This document shows, one piece after another, positions 52,842 through 61,495 of a DNA stretch of 64,000 nucleotides. The notes under the pieces were generated by a model, which ran no database searches, had not been told where the DNA came from, and was given only the letters and a program-made list of their open reading frames with translations. Positions within the stretch are counted from its first letter, which is position 1. The number at the start of each line of letters is the position of its first letter. The translations under genes and the position numbers were made by a program. Origin of the DNA: MH13 sp040219355 (GTDB lineage: Bacteria; Pseudomonadota; Alphaproteobacteria; Rhizobiales; MH13); the NCBI GenBank assembly GCA_040219355.1, contig JAVJSN010000017.1, positions 248,001 to 312,000 of the forward strand. Direction: 5' to 3'.

Positions 52842-53920
52842 TAAATCAGCGGATCTTCGCCGCCATAGTGGCGGTCGGGATAGTCTGCGTGCAGCGCTTG
52901 GTCGGCCTCGGTAAACCGGTCTCGCGCGAAGTTATGCTGGTGCCAATAGGGGTAAATGAGCGGCAAGCGGCTTACATCGTTAAGGCGCTGAAGCTGCTCC
53001 TCCGTCAGTTGCACATCAAGCGCTTTGAAGTTTTGTTCAAATTGCGCCGCTGACCGCCCGCCGACAACAAGTGACGAAATGGCCGGTCGGGTCAAAAGCC
53101 AAGCCAGCGCAATCTGCGCGGCTTCCACTTGGTGCTCCTCTGCGATCTCAACCAAGGTATCCACGATATTCCAAAGCCGCTCGGTGTCCCGGATCGGCGG
53201 TTCGTTCCAACCTGCCGACTGCCGTGATCCTTCAGGTGCCTGACCACCCCGTCTGTGTTTGCCTGTCAGAAGGCCTGCGGCAAGCGGCGACCAAACCAGA
53301 ACGCCCATGCCGTGATCCACGGAGATCGGCAAAAGCTCATACTCAGCTTCGCGCGCTTCCAATGAATAGTGGATTTGTTGCGTCGCAAATCGGCTCGCGA
53401 AGCTGGGCGCTGCCTGCATCGACTTCATGACGTGCCAGCCGGAATAATTCGAGCACCCAGCATAGCGCACCTTGCCTTGCTGGATGAGCGTGTCGAGCGC
53501 GGCCATCTTCTCTTCGACAGGCGTCGCACCATCCCACTCATGGATGTAGTAGATGTCGATATGATCGGTGCGAAGCCGCTTCAGCGAGCGCTCGCATTCG
53601 CGGATCAAATGCCAGCGCGAAACACCTTCATCGTTCACGCCTGGGCCGATTTTCATACGCGCCTTCGATGTGACAAGGATGTCATCGTATCGACCTTCCA
53701 GCACCTCTCCCACTATCTCTTCGGAAAGGCCGGTCGAATACATGTTTGCTGTGTCGAACAGGTTCACGCCGTGATCGATGCACAGATCGACGAGGCGCCT
53801 CGCATCCGGGACCTGCTGGTTGGCAACCATGCCGAACGGCCCACGGCCACCAAACGTGAAGGTACCCATGGTGATGGCGGAGACCTTCAGCCCTGCTTGC
53901 CCAAGATTGCGATACTGCAT
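52841..53920 (-). CDS. Aldo/keto reductase
   Basis: A 359-residue NADPH-dependent reductase-like TIM-barrel protein. N-terminal MQYRNLGQAGLKVSAITMGTF, the catalytic Asp-Tyr-Lys-His set (DTANMYSTG with Tyr, VTSKAR with Lys, YYIHEWDG with His) and the SSLVVGGRSAAQFEQN cofactor block are all present. It follows SorC regulator 2 on the same strand, 101 bases away. It probably reduces or oxidises an aldehyde, ketose or polyol intermediate of the adjoining DhaKL / E1-E2 system. Confidence 0.9.
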   Translation of the reverse strand: MQYRNLGQAGLKVSAITMGTFTFGGRGPFGMVANQQVPDARRLVDLCIDHGVNLFDTANMYSTGLSEEIVGEVLEGRYDDILVTSKARMKIGPGVNDEGVSRWHLIRECERSLKRLRTDHIDIYYIHEWDGATPVEEKMAALDTLIQQGKVRYAGCSNYSGWHVMKSMQAAPSFASRFATQQIHYSLEAREAEYELLPISVDHGMGVLVWSPLAAGLLTGKHRRGGQAPEGSRQSAGWNEPPIRDTERLWNIVDTLVEIAEEHQVEAAQIALAWLLTRPAISSLVVGGRSAAQFEQNFKALDVQLTEEQLQRLNDVSRLPLIYPYWHQHNFARDRFTEADQALHADYPDRHYGGEDPLI

Positions 53921-54021
53921 TTAATCCACTCCCTAAGCGCTGCGATTGTTTGCAGACGTTTTCCCTCTTTTGCCGCCGGATGTACATCGTTGACCGAAGC
54001 CAACACAGACCGGGCAGGCCC

Positions 54022-54993
54022 TCAACCCAACGCCTTATAGATCGTGCTTGCGCTATCGCCATCGATGATGAGCGCTTTGACCGCTCCGCTGCGCAGCAAA
54101 GCTTTGGTCGCAGGCACTTTCTCCAGACCTGCGGACAAAAGGACCGTTTTCATCGTGCTGAGGCGGTCAAGGCCGACGGCAATCACACGGTCATTCAACT
54201 CGTGAGGCACCGGCGATCCGTCGGATGTGAAGAAGATGCCGTTTGTGTCAGCAACAGCGCCGGCGGCACGCAGGGATAGCAAATCCTGCGCTGAGATCAT
54301 GCCTTGCCGTCTGAGTAGGGATGCTTCGGTGAGCTCGCCAACCGACACAAGGGCCAGGTCCGCCTCGCCGGCCAACTGCATAATCTCGGAGATGCCACGC
54401 TGGGCTAAGAACACATCGCGGTCCTCCGAGCCGTCGGCGATAAAGGGTGCTGGAAGGAAATACCCTTCAGCACCTGTTGCCTTAGCCATCGCGTGGACGA
54501 CCTCGAACGGGTTGAAGGATGAGTTGCTGGCAAGCGATCCCATCAGGCTCACAAATTTCGCGTTGGGTGCCTGAATGCCCGATAGGTTGCGGCTGATGCG
54601 TTCGAGTGTCCTCCCCCAACCAGTCCCAATGACAGTGTCAGGTTTCTCGATGAGCTGATCGCGCAGGACCTGCGCCGCTGCGGCTCCAACCATGTTGAAG
54701 GAAATTGCCTCCATTGCTTTGCCTGCCTGATCCGTCAGGCCCAGTGGCGGCGTTGCGATGCAAAATTCGAGGCCAAATGCTTGCCGGATCGCTTCCTCCT
54801 CAACAAGGAGGCCGAGGTCGCGTTCATCGATGGAAATCGACACCAAGCCGGTGTCGCGCGCTTGCGACAACAGCTTGTTCACGCGCGCCCGCGTCAGCCC
54901 TAAGCGCGCAGCGGTCTCTTGCTGATTGAACCCGCCATTGTAGTAAAGCCAGGCGGCCTGCGCCATCAGTTGGCTGGTGTTCTCGTCAGGCAT
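54022..54993 (-). CDS. SorC/DeoR-type sugar-binding transcriptional regulator 2
   Basis: A 323-residue SorC-family protein with helix-turn-helix AAWLYYNGGFNQQETAARLGLTRARVNKLL and the effector-domain block IGTGWGRTLERISRNLSG, then FVSLMGSLASNS and DTNGIFFTSDGS. It shares the LMGSLA-type core with regulator 1 at 45425 but is not a recent copy. It is transcribed divergently from the E1 alpha operon and cotranscribed with the aldo/keto reductase. It probably controls both. Confidence 0.88.
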   Translation of the reverse strand: MPDENTSQLMAQAAWLYYNGGFNQQETAARLGLTRARVNKLLSQARDTGLVSISIDERDLGLLVEEEAIRQAFGLEFCIATPPLGLTDQAGKAMEAISFNMVGAAAAQVLRDQLIEKPDTVIGTGWGRTLERISRNLSGIQAPNAKFVSLMGSLASNSSFNPFEVVHAMAKATGAEGYFLPAPFIADGSEDRDVFLAQRGISEIMQLAGEADLALVSVGELTEASLLRRQGMISAQDLLSLRAAGAVADTNGIFFTSDGSPVPHELNDRVIAVGLDRLSTMKTVLLSAGLEKVPATKALLRSGAVKALIIDGDSASTIYKALG

Positions 54994-55062
54994 AGTCGCT
55001 CAATCACCCACTCTTTGGTGCTTACAAAGCAGAGTTCCCACCATTCGGAAAGTCCTAAAATT

Positions 55063-55089
55063 ACAAATGTCATATAGATGGACAAATGT
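55063..55089. promoter_or_regulatory. Direct repeats in the SorC-2 / E1-alpha divergent region
   Basis: ACAAATGT occurs at 55063-55070 and again at 55082-55089, a 19-base spacing (nearly two helical turns). TGTC and GACA halves within them also form a small inverted repeat. Candidate binding site for SorC regulator 2; no clear -35/-10 elements could be assigned. Confidence 0.35.
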
Positions 55090-55173
55090 GATTAGTGTGT
55101 TAGGTCTGGTTTAGTTTCGCTGAGGCCGAGCAGGTCCACGCCAGCAACATGAGATCTGTTTAAGGAGCGACCC

Positions 55174-56217
55174 GTGAACGAGGTCACCAGCACCATTGAG
55201 CCTTCTGCGAGCAACTCCGGTCTGTTCGCGCACTACAAAGAAATGCGACGCATCCGTACTTTCGAGGATCGTGTCGGCGAACTCTATTTGCGCGGTGAAA
55301 GTGCAGGCTCGATGCTGCACCTGTCCATTGGCGAGGAAAGCGCAGCGGTCGGCGTTGGCGCTGCCATGCGCGATGGTGACACATTCACCACACACCATCG
55401 CGGGCACGGAATTTTCCTCGCTCGCGGCGCAGACCCCGACCGCATGATGTCGGAGATAGGCGGCAAGGCGAGCGGCTATTGCAGTGGCAAGGGCGGCTCC
55501 ATGCACATCGCCGATATGACGCTGGGCCACCTTGGGGCAAATGCTATTGTTGGCGGTGGCATACCCGCTGTCGTCGGTGCGGCCCTTGTGGCCAAGCGAC
55601 GTGGCAAGGGCAACGTCTCCATTGCCTTCTTCGGCGATGGCGCGATGCAGCAGGGCATCTTGTACGAGTCCATGAACATGGCCGCGCTATGGGACCTGCC
55701 GGCGGTGTTTGTTTGCATCAACAATCAATGGGGTATGGGAACCCGCATCGATCAGGCGACCAAGGCGACGGCGTTGCACGAGCGTGCTGCCGCCTTCGGA
55801 TTGAACGCTGAAACTGTCGATGGCCTTGATGTGCTTGACGTCATCGACGCCGCAACGCGTATCGTCGACAGTGCCCGTGCTGGAATGCCGGGGTTTCTGG
55901 CTGTCGATTGCTTCCGCTTCTTTGGTCATGGACGCAAAGATAAGAGCCCCTATCGCTCAGAAGAGGAAGAAGCCGAAGGACGCGCCAAGGACCCCGTTCT
56001 TTATGCCCGCAATCTTTTGCTTGATCAGGGCGTCTCGGAGGCAGATTTGGATGCGCTGGACGACGCAGTGTCCGCAGAAATGGATGCTACGATCGAATTC
56101 ACCAAAGCGTCTGACGAACCCGACCTCAGCTCGATGTTTCGAGATGTCTTTGCGCCAGACCAGCCCGAGCCCGAGCCGGTCCAGGCCCGCATCGACCGCG
56201 TCCTGGCAAGGGAGTAG
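55174..56217 (+). CDS. Thiamine-diphosphate-dependent dehydrogenase E1 alpha subunit (acetoin/pyruvate dehydrogenase type)
   Basis: A 347-residue E1 alpha protein. The ThDP-binding motif GDGAMQQGILYESMNMAALWDLP...INNQWGMGT is present, with CSGKGGSMHIAD and GANAIVGGGIPAVVGAAL typical of the AcoA/PdhA family. The GTG start has AAGGAGCGACCC ahead. With the E1 beta gene that follows it forms an alpha2beta2 decarboxylase or ketol-cleaving enzyme. The E2 partner is AcoC-like, so an acetoin dehydrogenase-type reaction (alpha-ketol or diketone to acyl-CoA plus aldehyde) is more likely than pyruvate oxidation. A different, sugar-derived alpha-ketol is possible given the neighbours. Confidence 0.9.
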   Translation: MNEVTSTIEPSASNSGLFAHYKEMRRIRTFEDRVGELYLRGESAGSMLHLSIGEESAAVGVGAAMRDGDTFTTHHRGHGIFLARGADPDRMMSEIGGKASGYCSGKGGSMHIADMTLGHLGANAIVGGGIPAVVGAALVAKRRGKGNVSIAFFGDGAMQQGILYESMNMAALWDLPAVFVCINNQWGMGTRIDQATKATALHERAAAFGLNAETVDGLDVLDVIDAATRIVDSARAGMPGFLAVDCFRFFGHGRKDKSPYRSEEEEAEGRAKDPVLYARNLLLDQGVSEADLDALDDAVSAEMDATIEFTKASDEPDLSSMFRDVFAPDQPEPEPVQARIDRVLARE

Positions 56218-56222
56218 TCACC

Positions 56223-57197
56223 ATGCCCAAGCTTGCCTATCGCGATGCGCTTAAACAGGCCCTCACGGATACCATGCGCGAAGATCCCGACGTCTTCCTT
56301 ATCGGCGAAGAGGTGGGCCGTTATGGCGGTGCTTACGGTGTCACAAAGGGTCTGATCGATGAGTTTGGCGCCGACCGCGTGCTCGATACGCCCATCTCAG
56401 AACCGGCCATTATCGGCACAGCTGTTGGCGCGGCGATGGCTGGCATGCGCCCGGTTGCAGAGCTAATGTATGTCGATTTTCTTGGCATGACGATGGATCA
56501 GCTTTGCAATCAAGCCGCCAAAATTCGCTATATGTTCGGCGGTCAGATTGGCGTGCCGATGGTGTTGCGGACGCAAGGTGGAACAGGACGTTCTGCGGGC
56601 GCACAGCACAGCCAGTCGCTCGAGGCATACGTGATGCACACGCCGGGTCTGCGGCTTGCTATGCCTGCCACGGTGCACGACGCCTACCATTTACTACGCC
56701 AGGCGCTGAAACAGCCGGACCCGGTTGTTTTCATTGAGCACAAGAGCCTTTACGCGATGTCTGAAGAGGTTGACCTGACCGCGCCGCCGCCTGCCTGGGG
56801 GCAGGCTGCGATCCGCCGGCAGGGACGCGATTTGGTGATCGTGAGCTACTCACGCCAGGTACACTACGCCCTGCAAGCAGCTGAAGAGTTGGCCGAACAA
56901 GGGGTTGAGGCGACGGTGATCGATACGCGCACGCTCAACCCGCTGGACTTCGGGACGATCCGAAAGGAAGTCGAAAAAACAGGCAAGGCTATGGTCATAT
57001 CAGAAGCGGCAATGACCTGCGGTGTGGCCGCCGAACTGGCAGCGCGTATCACTGAAGAGTGCTTTGATTTTCTTGAAGAACCAGTGGTGCGGGTGGCAGG
57101 CGAAGACATCCCGATCTCCGTTTCGGTTGAACTCGAAAAGCATTCGGTGCCAACGCCGGAGCTGATCGTCGCCACCGCCCGGAAGATGGTGGCATGA
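56223..57197 (+). CDS. Thiamine-diphosphate-dependent dehydrogenase E1 beta subunit
   Basis: A 324-residue transketolase-like protein (pyrimidine-binding plus C-terminal domains) with IGEEVGRYGGAYGVTKGL, DTPISEPAIIGTAVGAA and a C-terminal SVSVELEKHSVPTPELIV. It pairs with the E1 alpha subunit five bases upstream and supplies the Glu that activates the thiamine cofactor. Its stop overlaps the E2 fusion start by four bases. Confidence 0.92.
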   Translation: MPKLAYRDALKQALTDTMREDPDVFLIGEEVGRYGGAYGVTKGLIDEFGADRVLDTPISEPAIIGTAVGAAMAGMRPVAELMYVDFLGMTMDQLCNQAAKIRYMFGGQIGVPMVLRTQGGTGRSAGAQHSQSLEAYVMHTPGLRLAMPATVHDAYHLLRQALKQPDPVVFIEHKSLYAMSEEVDLTAPPPAWGQAAIRRQGRDLVIVSYSRQVHYALQAAEELAEQGVEATVIDTRTLNPLDFGTIRKEVEKTGKAMVISEAAMTCGVAAELAARITEECFDFLEEPVVRVAGEDIPISVSVELEKHSVPTPELIVATARKMVA

Positions 57198-58474
57198 GCG
57201 GTCTACTGAAGATGCCCCGTATGGGGGAGACCATGGAGGAGGGCACATTGTCCGCCTGGTTGGTTAAGCCCGGCCAACCCTTCAAACGCGGCGACGCGAT
57301 CCTGGAGGTTGAAACCGACAAGACCGTTGTCGAGTTTCCCGCACTTGGGGACGGGGCGTTGATCGAAGCGCTCGTGGAAATCGGCCAGATGGTCAGCGTC
57401 GGCACGCCGATCGCGCGCATTGATATCGGCGATGGACCGGATTGGACCGACGACGGTAGCGCGAACGCAACGGCTGACGTCGAGGGTGAGCAAACCGTAG
57501 AAATAGAAGACCCTGCGCCTGCCAGTGTCATTGAGAGTTCAGGTTTGGTCTCAATCCGGGACGAAGGTAACGCACGGCGCGCGACGCCGCTGGCGCGGCG
57601 CTTGGCTGCGCAAAGTGGCCTTGATATCGCTGAGCTGCAGGGAAGTGGGCGGCGCGGTCGTATCGAGCGGCGCGATGTTGAAGCGGCCAAAGCCAAGCGG
57701 CCCATGCCGTCTGCAACTCAATTGCAAACAGGTCATGGCCTTGCTTGGCTTGAAAAAGGGCCGGCTGATGGCCCCCCCGTCATGTTCCTCCATGGCTTCG
57801 CAGCCGACCATACCGCCTGGGCGGGTTTACAATCACACTTGGCACGTGCCGGATGTCGCACACTGGCCGTCGATCTGCCGTCCCACGGTGCAGCGACCCT
57901 CGATGCTAACGACGTCGATGATCTGCACCCACCACTGTCCCCGGTGGTCCAACATCTTGGTTCGCAGCCCATCCATCTGGTTGCCCATTCCATGGGTGCT
58001 CTTGTGGCCGTGAAAGTCGCGAAGACGCATCCTGCAGCGTCGCTAACACTGATTGCACCGGCGGGTATCGGAAGACGCATCAATACGAGCTTTTTGGATG
58101 CACTCGCCGCTCCCAAGAGTGTCGACCAGGTTCGTTCGGCACTCAAGCGGCTGACCTCTGGACCCAATGGCCTATCCGAGGTCGCGATCAACGAGATCTT
58201 CCGGCAACTGAAGCAGAAACGTGCATGGGCGCTGGCGCAATCGTTGGCTGGCGCGAGCGGTCAAGCGGTGGATGTTCGCGCAGACCTCGCAGCGCTGGCG
58301 GCAAATGTCCGCGTGAGCTTGATACTTGGTCATCGTGATCAGATCTTAGATTGGTCAGAGGCGCTTGATGTCTCACCCTTACTGAGCTTCCATCATTTTC
58401 CGGACGTTGGTCACATGCCCCATTGGGAAGCGCCAACGGATGTCCAGATGATTTTACAGCGGGGAATTCTATGA
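57194..58474 (+). CDS. AcoC-like fusion: lipoyl-E2 domain, E3-binding domain and alpha/beta hydrolase
   Basis: A 426-residue protein with three parts: a lipoyl domain (1-80, lipoyl-Lys43 in VETDKTVVEF), a peripheral-subunit-binding domain (~127-162, ARRATPLARRLAAQSGLDI) and an alpha/beta-hydrolase domain (~180-426). The hydrolase triad is probably Ser266 (AHSMGA), Asp382 (GHRDQIL) and His407 (DVGHMPHW). This layout, without a classical E2 acyltransferase domain, is that of AcoC of acetoin dehydrogenase systems. It should channel the acyl group to coenzyme A. No E3 gene is present, so the housekeeping dihydrolipoamide dehydrogenase is presumably used. Confidence 0.9.
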   Translation: MSGLLKMPRMGETMEEGTLSAWLVKPGQPFKRGDAILEVETDKTVVEFPALGDGALIEALVEIGQMVSVGTPIARIDIGDGPDWTDDGSANATADVEGEQTVEIEDPAPASVIESSGLVSIRDEGNARRATPLARRLAAQSGLDIAELQGSGRRGRIERRDVEAAKAKRPMPSATQLQTGHGLAWLEKGPADGPPVMFLHGFAADHTAWAGLQSHLARAGCRTLAVDLPSHGAATLDANDVDDLHPPLSPVVQHLGSQPIHLVAHSMGALVAVKVAKTHPAASLTLIAPAGIGRRINTSFLDALAAPKSVDQVRSALKRLTSGPNGLSEVAINEIFRQLKQKRAWALAQSLAGASGQAVDVRADLAALAANVRVSLILGHRDQILDWSEALDVSPLLSFHHFPDVGHMPHWEAPTDVQMILQRGIL

Positions 58475-58800
58475 TGAGCAAAGACAAGCTAACGGCGGCA
58501 AAAACCCGGATGGGGGCCTTTGCCAAGACCAGCCCGGCCTTGTTCCAAGGCTTTCAAATGATTGCTTCGACTGCTACCCGCGAAGGGCGTTTCAGCGCGG
58601 CGCAAAAAGAACTGATGGCGGTCGCGATCGCTGTGACGCAAGGTTGCGAGGACTGCATTCTTTATCATGTCGACGCGGCCAAGCGCCACGGTGCGGACGA
58701 AGAGGCGCTCATCGAAGCGCTCGAAATCGCAGTGGAAATGGGCGGCGGACCTGCCATCATGTATGCAGGAAAGGCGCTTGAGGCTTTCCGCACGATCTGA
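58471..58800 (+). CDS. Carboxymuconolactone decarboxylase/AhpD-like protein
   Basis: A 109-residue all-helical protein with the AhpD-type redox/proton-relay motif in QGCEDCILYHVDAAKRHGA (two Cys and a His) and VEMGGGPAIMYAGKALEAF. The ATG overlaps the E2 fusion stop by four bases. AhpD can bridge dihydrolipoyl E2 proteins to peroxidases, so a link to the lipoyl domain encoded upstream is attractive. A redox or isomerase role on an intermediate is also possible. Confidence 0.8.
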   Translation: MMSKDKLTAAKTRMGAFAKTSPALFQGFQMIASTATREGRFSAAQKELMAVAIAVTQGCEDCILYHVDAAKRHGADEEALIEALEIAVEMGGGPAIMYAGKALEAFRTI

Positions 58801-58829
58801 ACTGAGATGCAGGCATTTGGGAGGAGAGC

Positions 58830-60320
58830 ATGGCCTATTTTTTGACGGTTGACGGCGGGACTGAAAGCCTTCGGGCAAGGGTTTACGATCTCAAAGGCAC
58901 GTGTCTTGGAAGCCAGGCCGTTCCGTACAAAACGCAGTTTTCTGCAGGCGCGCGCGCCGAACAAGATCCAGCCGATTGGTGGACAAACTTTGTCCAAGCC
59001 TCTCGCGGTGCAATCGCCGAGTCCAACGTCGATGCGCATCAGATCGAGGCCATATGCTACGCGACGACCTGCTGTTCCGTGGTGGCGCTCGATCAGAACG
59101 GTCATGCTCTGCGTCCAGCACTTATTTGGATGGACGTCCGCGCCAACGAGGAAGCCGAGGCTGCACTGGCGACCGGCGATGCTGCGTTGATGCTCAATGG
59201 CGGCGGCGCCGGTCCCGTTTCGGCCGAATGGATGATCCCCAAAGCGCTTTGGCTCAAGCGCAACGAGCCGGAGAATTTCGATCGTGCCTTCCGCATTTGC
59301 GAGTATCAGGACTACCTGACGTTCCACCTTACCGGTGAATGGGCAGCCAGCCTCGATAACGTTGGTCTGCGGTGGCACTATCGCAACAGGGACGGCGGTT
59401 GGGCAGCCTCCATGGTTGAGGCGCTTGGCATCGGCGATATCCTCGATAAGTGGCCGCCACGCGTCGTCGCTCCCGGTGACGTTATTGGCACACTCACGGC
59501 TGCAGCGGCAGACGCGCTTGGTCTCTCCCAGTCGGTAAAAGTTGTTCAGGGCGGGGCGGACGCGTTGATCGGCATGATCGGGCTCGGTGTCGCTCGGCCC
59601 GGACAATTGGCGATGATTACAGGCTCGTCACACCTGCAGTTCGGCGTTACTGAAGCGCCGCTCAACGCCGCTGGTGTTTGGGGCGCCTATGCCGACATCG
59701 TTTATCCTGATCGCTACATTGTTGAGGGCGGGCAAACATCAACCGGATCGATCATCAACTGGCTCGGCCGGATTGCAGGCGGGGTCGATTTCGATGAGCT
59801 CAACGCCAAAGCTGCGGAGCTTTCGCCCGGCTGCGATGGGCTGATTGTTCAGGATCATTTCCAAGGCAACCGCACCCCCTATACCGATCCGCTGTCGCGC
59901 GGCGCCCTTGTCGGCCTGACGCTGGCGCATGAGAAGCATCACATCTATCGCGCAATCATGGAAGGCATTGGCTTCGGTTCACGCGCCATTCTCGATGCCT
60001 TCAAGGACGCTGGTTACGAGGCAGGAGAGATGACCGTCGGCGGTGGTGCCTCGGCTTCAGATCTGTGGCTGCAAATTCACGCGGACACAGCAGGCATTCC
60101 TGTGCGCGTGCCCGCATCGCCCGATGCACCATCGACCGGCTCTGCAATCCTTGCGGCGCTTGGCGCTAGCCACTTCACCACCATTGATGAAGGCATTGCG
60201 GCCATGGTTCATCCTGGCCGGATGATCGAACCAATATCTGCCAATGTCGAGCAATATGAAGAGGTTTATGCGCGCTACAAATCGCTCTATCCGGCCTTGA
60301 AAGATTGCTTGAGTCGGTAG
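58830..60320 (+). CDS. FGGY-family carbohydrate kinase
   Basis: A 496-residue sugar kinase of the FGGY family. The N-terminal ATPase fold begins FLTVDGGTESLRARVYDL, followed by ICYATTCCSVVALD and WMDVRANEEAE; the C-terminal domain has GSSHLQFGVTEAPL and the signature GGGASASDLWLQIHADTAGIPV. It phosphorylates a sugar or polyol (xylulose, ribulose, erythritol or similar). It is the last gene of the E1/E2 operon, 29 bases after the AhpD-like gene. The substrate cannot be fixed from sequence. Confidence 0.9.
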   Translation: MAYFLTVDGGTESLRARVYDLKGTCLGSQAVPYKTQFSAGARAEQDPADWWTNFVQASRGAIAESNVDAHQIEAICYATTCCSVVALDQNGHALRPALIWMDVRANEEAEAALATGDAALMLNGGGAGPVSAEWMIPKALWLKRNEPENFDRAFRICEYQDYLTFHLTGEWAASLDNVGLRWHYRNRDGGWAASMVEALGIGDILDKWPPRVVAPGDVIGTLTAAAADALGLSQSVKVVQGGADALIGMIGLGVARPGQLAMITGSSHLQFGVTEAPLNAAGVWGAYADIVYPDRYIVEGGQTSTGSIINWLGRIAGGVDFDELNAKAAELSPGCDGLIVQDHFQGNRTPYTDPLSRGALVGLTLAHEKHHIYRAIMEGIGFGSRAILDAFKDAGYEAGEMTVGGGASASDLWLQIHADTAGIPVRVPASPDAPSTGSAILAALGASHFTTIDEGIAAMVHPGRMIEPISANVEQYEEVYARYKSLYPALKDCLSR

Positions 60321-60634
60321 GGAGCCGATGCAAGGGCAGATTTGAGCGTCGTTGGATGGTTTGGTGCACAATAGTGACCGATATTGGAGTATCCGGCTCC
60401 CTGACGGTTGGGTTATTGCCACGGTCTGTTGGTGCAGCAGGCAGCGTTTTTCGGCCTTGTCCTGTTTAGTCTCCCTTCCTCGCTCAAGGATGGTTTCAGC
60501 CCAAACGACGTAGGCGTCGGCGGACGCCAAGTTGGAAAGGTCCCTGGCGGCGCTGCCGTCTTGTCCGCCGCGCCAGACACATCGGAAGGTCCCGCACGGG
60601 GCAGTCCAAAGCCAGGGGGCATGTCAGCGGAGCT
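60321..60634. other. Non-coding gap between convergent operons
   Basis: 314 bases separate the kinase from the convergent EamA gene. Short open frames exist but none looks like a protein. GGGAGCCG (60321-60328) and CGGCTCCC (60394-60401) could pair across a ~65-base loop. No T-rich terminator is evident. Confidence 0.3.
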
Positions 60635-61495
60635 CTAGCCGGTGCGGGTAACGTACCAGGCAGCGCCAAGAATGATCGTTGCGCCGACCATCAACTCCAC
60701 CGTCGGCACTTCGTTGAAAAACGCAAATCCGGCGGCTGTGGAAAGCACAAGCGACAGGTAACTTACCGGCCCAAGAAACCCAGCTTCGCCCAGCCAATGG
60801 GCCTTCAAAAAACAGTATTGTGCAGCCTGAGCGAAGAGGCCAATGGCAATCAGCAACGGCCAATGGCCAATTTCAACCTCTTCCCAGTTGGTCATGGCGA
60901 ACGGGCCAGTGCAGAGCGCCAGACCGCCGGTGTAAAACAGCATCATCACGACCGTGGGTGTGCCTTTTAGGCGGCGCGTCAGGATGATAGCCAGCGTGCC
61001 AGTTGTGACTGTTACCAGCAGTGCCAGCACGCCAACATCCAGCTCAGATCGCTCTGGATTGATAGCAATCAGCGTTCCGCCGAGGCCCACCAGCGCCGCG
61101 AGCCAGCGCAGGCGTTTGATCCGCTCACCGAGCAACAGTGCGGCAAAGATCATCAATAGGATGGGCCGCACAAAACTGACTGCAGTGAACAGCGCAAAGG
61201 GCACGCGCGTTATGGCAAAAAAGCTTATCGCCAGCGTGATCGCGGAGAGACCCACACGCAGGGCATGAAGCGGCAGACGATCCACGATGGCAAAGCGAGC
61301 CCGTTCGCGCCAGGCCCACGGCAAAACCATCAACAGGCCCACACTGGCGCGCAAAAACACAAGCTGGAAAGCGCTATAGTCAGCACCCATAGCTTTGACG
61401 ATGCTCAGCGCCCAAATGTTGAGGCTCATGTCGCCAATCAACCAGAGCGATGCGCGCAGGTTGTCTGCCCTGCCGGATGCAGGAACTGGGTTCAC
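60635..61495 (-). CDS. EamA/DMT-family transporter
   Basis: A 286-residue membrane protein with ten predicted helices in two EamA repeats (about 15-145 and 155-286). Features include SIVKAMGADYSAFQLVFLRASVG and IVLSTAAGFAFFNEVP-like C-terminal segments. Drug/metabolite superfamily proteins are usually exporters of metabolites or amino acids. The GTG start shares a GTGA junction with the PIG-L deacetylase gene, so the two are cotranscribed. Substrate unknown. Confidence 0.88.
   Translation of the reverse strand: MNPVPASGRADNLRASLWLIGDMSLNIWALSIVKAMGADYSAFQLVFLRASVGLLMVLPWAWRERARFAIVDRLPLHALRVGLSAITLAISFFAITRVPFALFTAVSFVRPILLMIFAALLLGERIKRLRWLAALVGLGGTLIAINPERSELDVGVLALLVTVTTGTLAIILTRRLKGTPTVVMMLFYTGGLALCTGPFAMTNWEEVEIGHWPLLIAIGLFAQAAQYCFLKAHWLGEAGFLGPVSYLSLVLSTAAGFAFFNEVPTVELMVGATIILGAAWYVTRTG

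Noticed and set aside
60321..60401. GGGAGCCG/CGGCTCCC inverted repeat as a terminator for the kinase operon
   Set aside because: The 65-base loop and lack of a T-run make an intrinsic terminator unlikely.
60408..60638. Small plus-strand frame of ~76 residues after the FGGY kinase
   Set aside because: No ribosome site, biased composition in its second half and overlap with the convergent EamA gene end.
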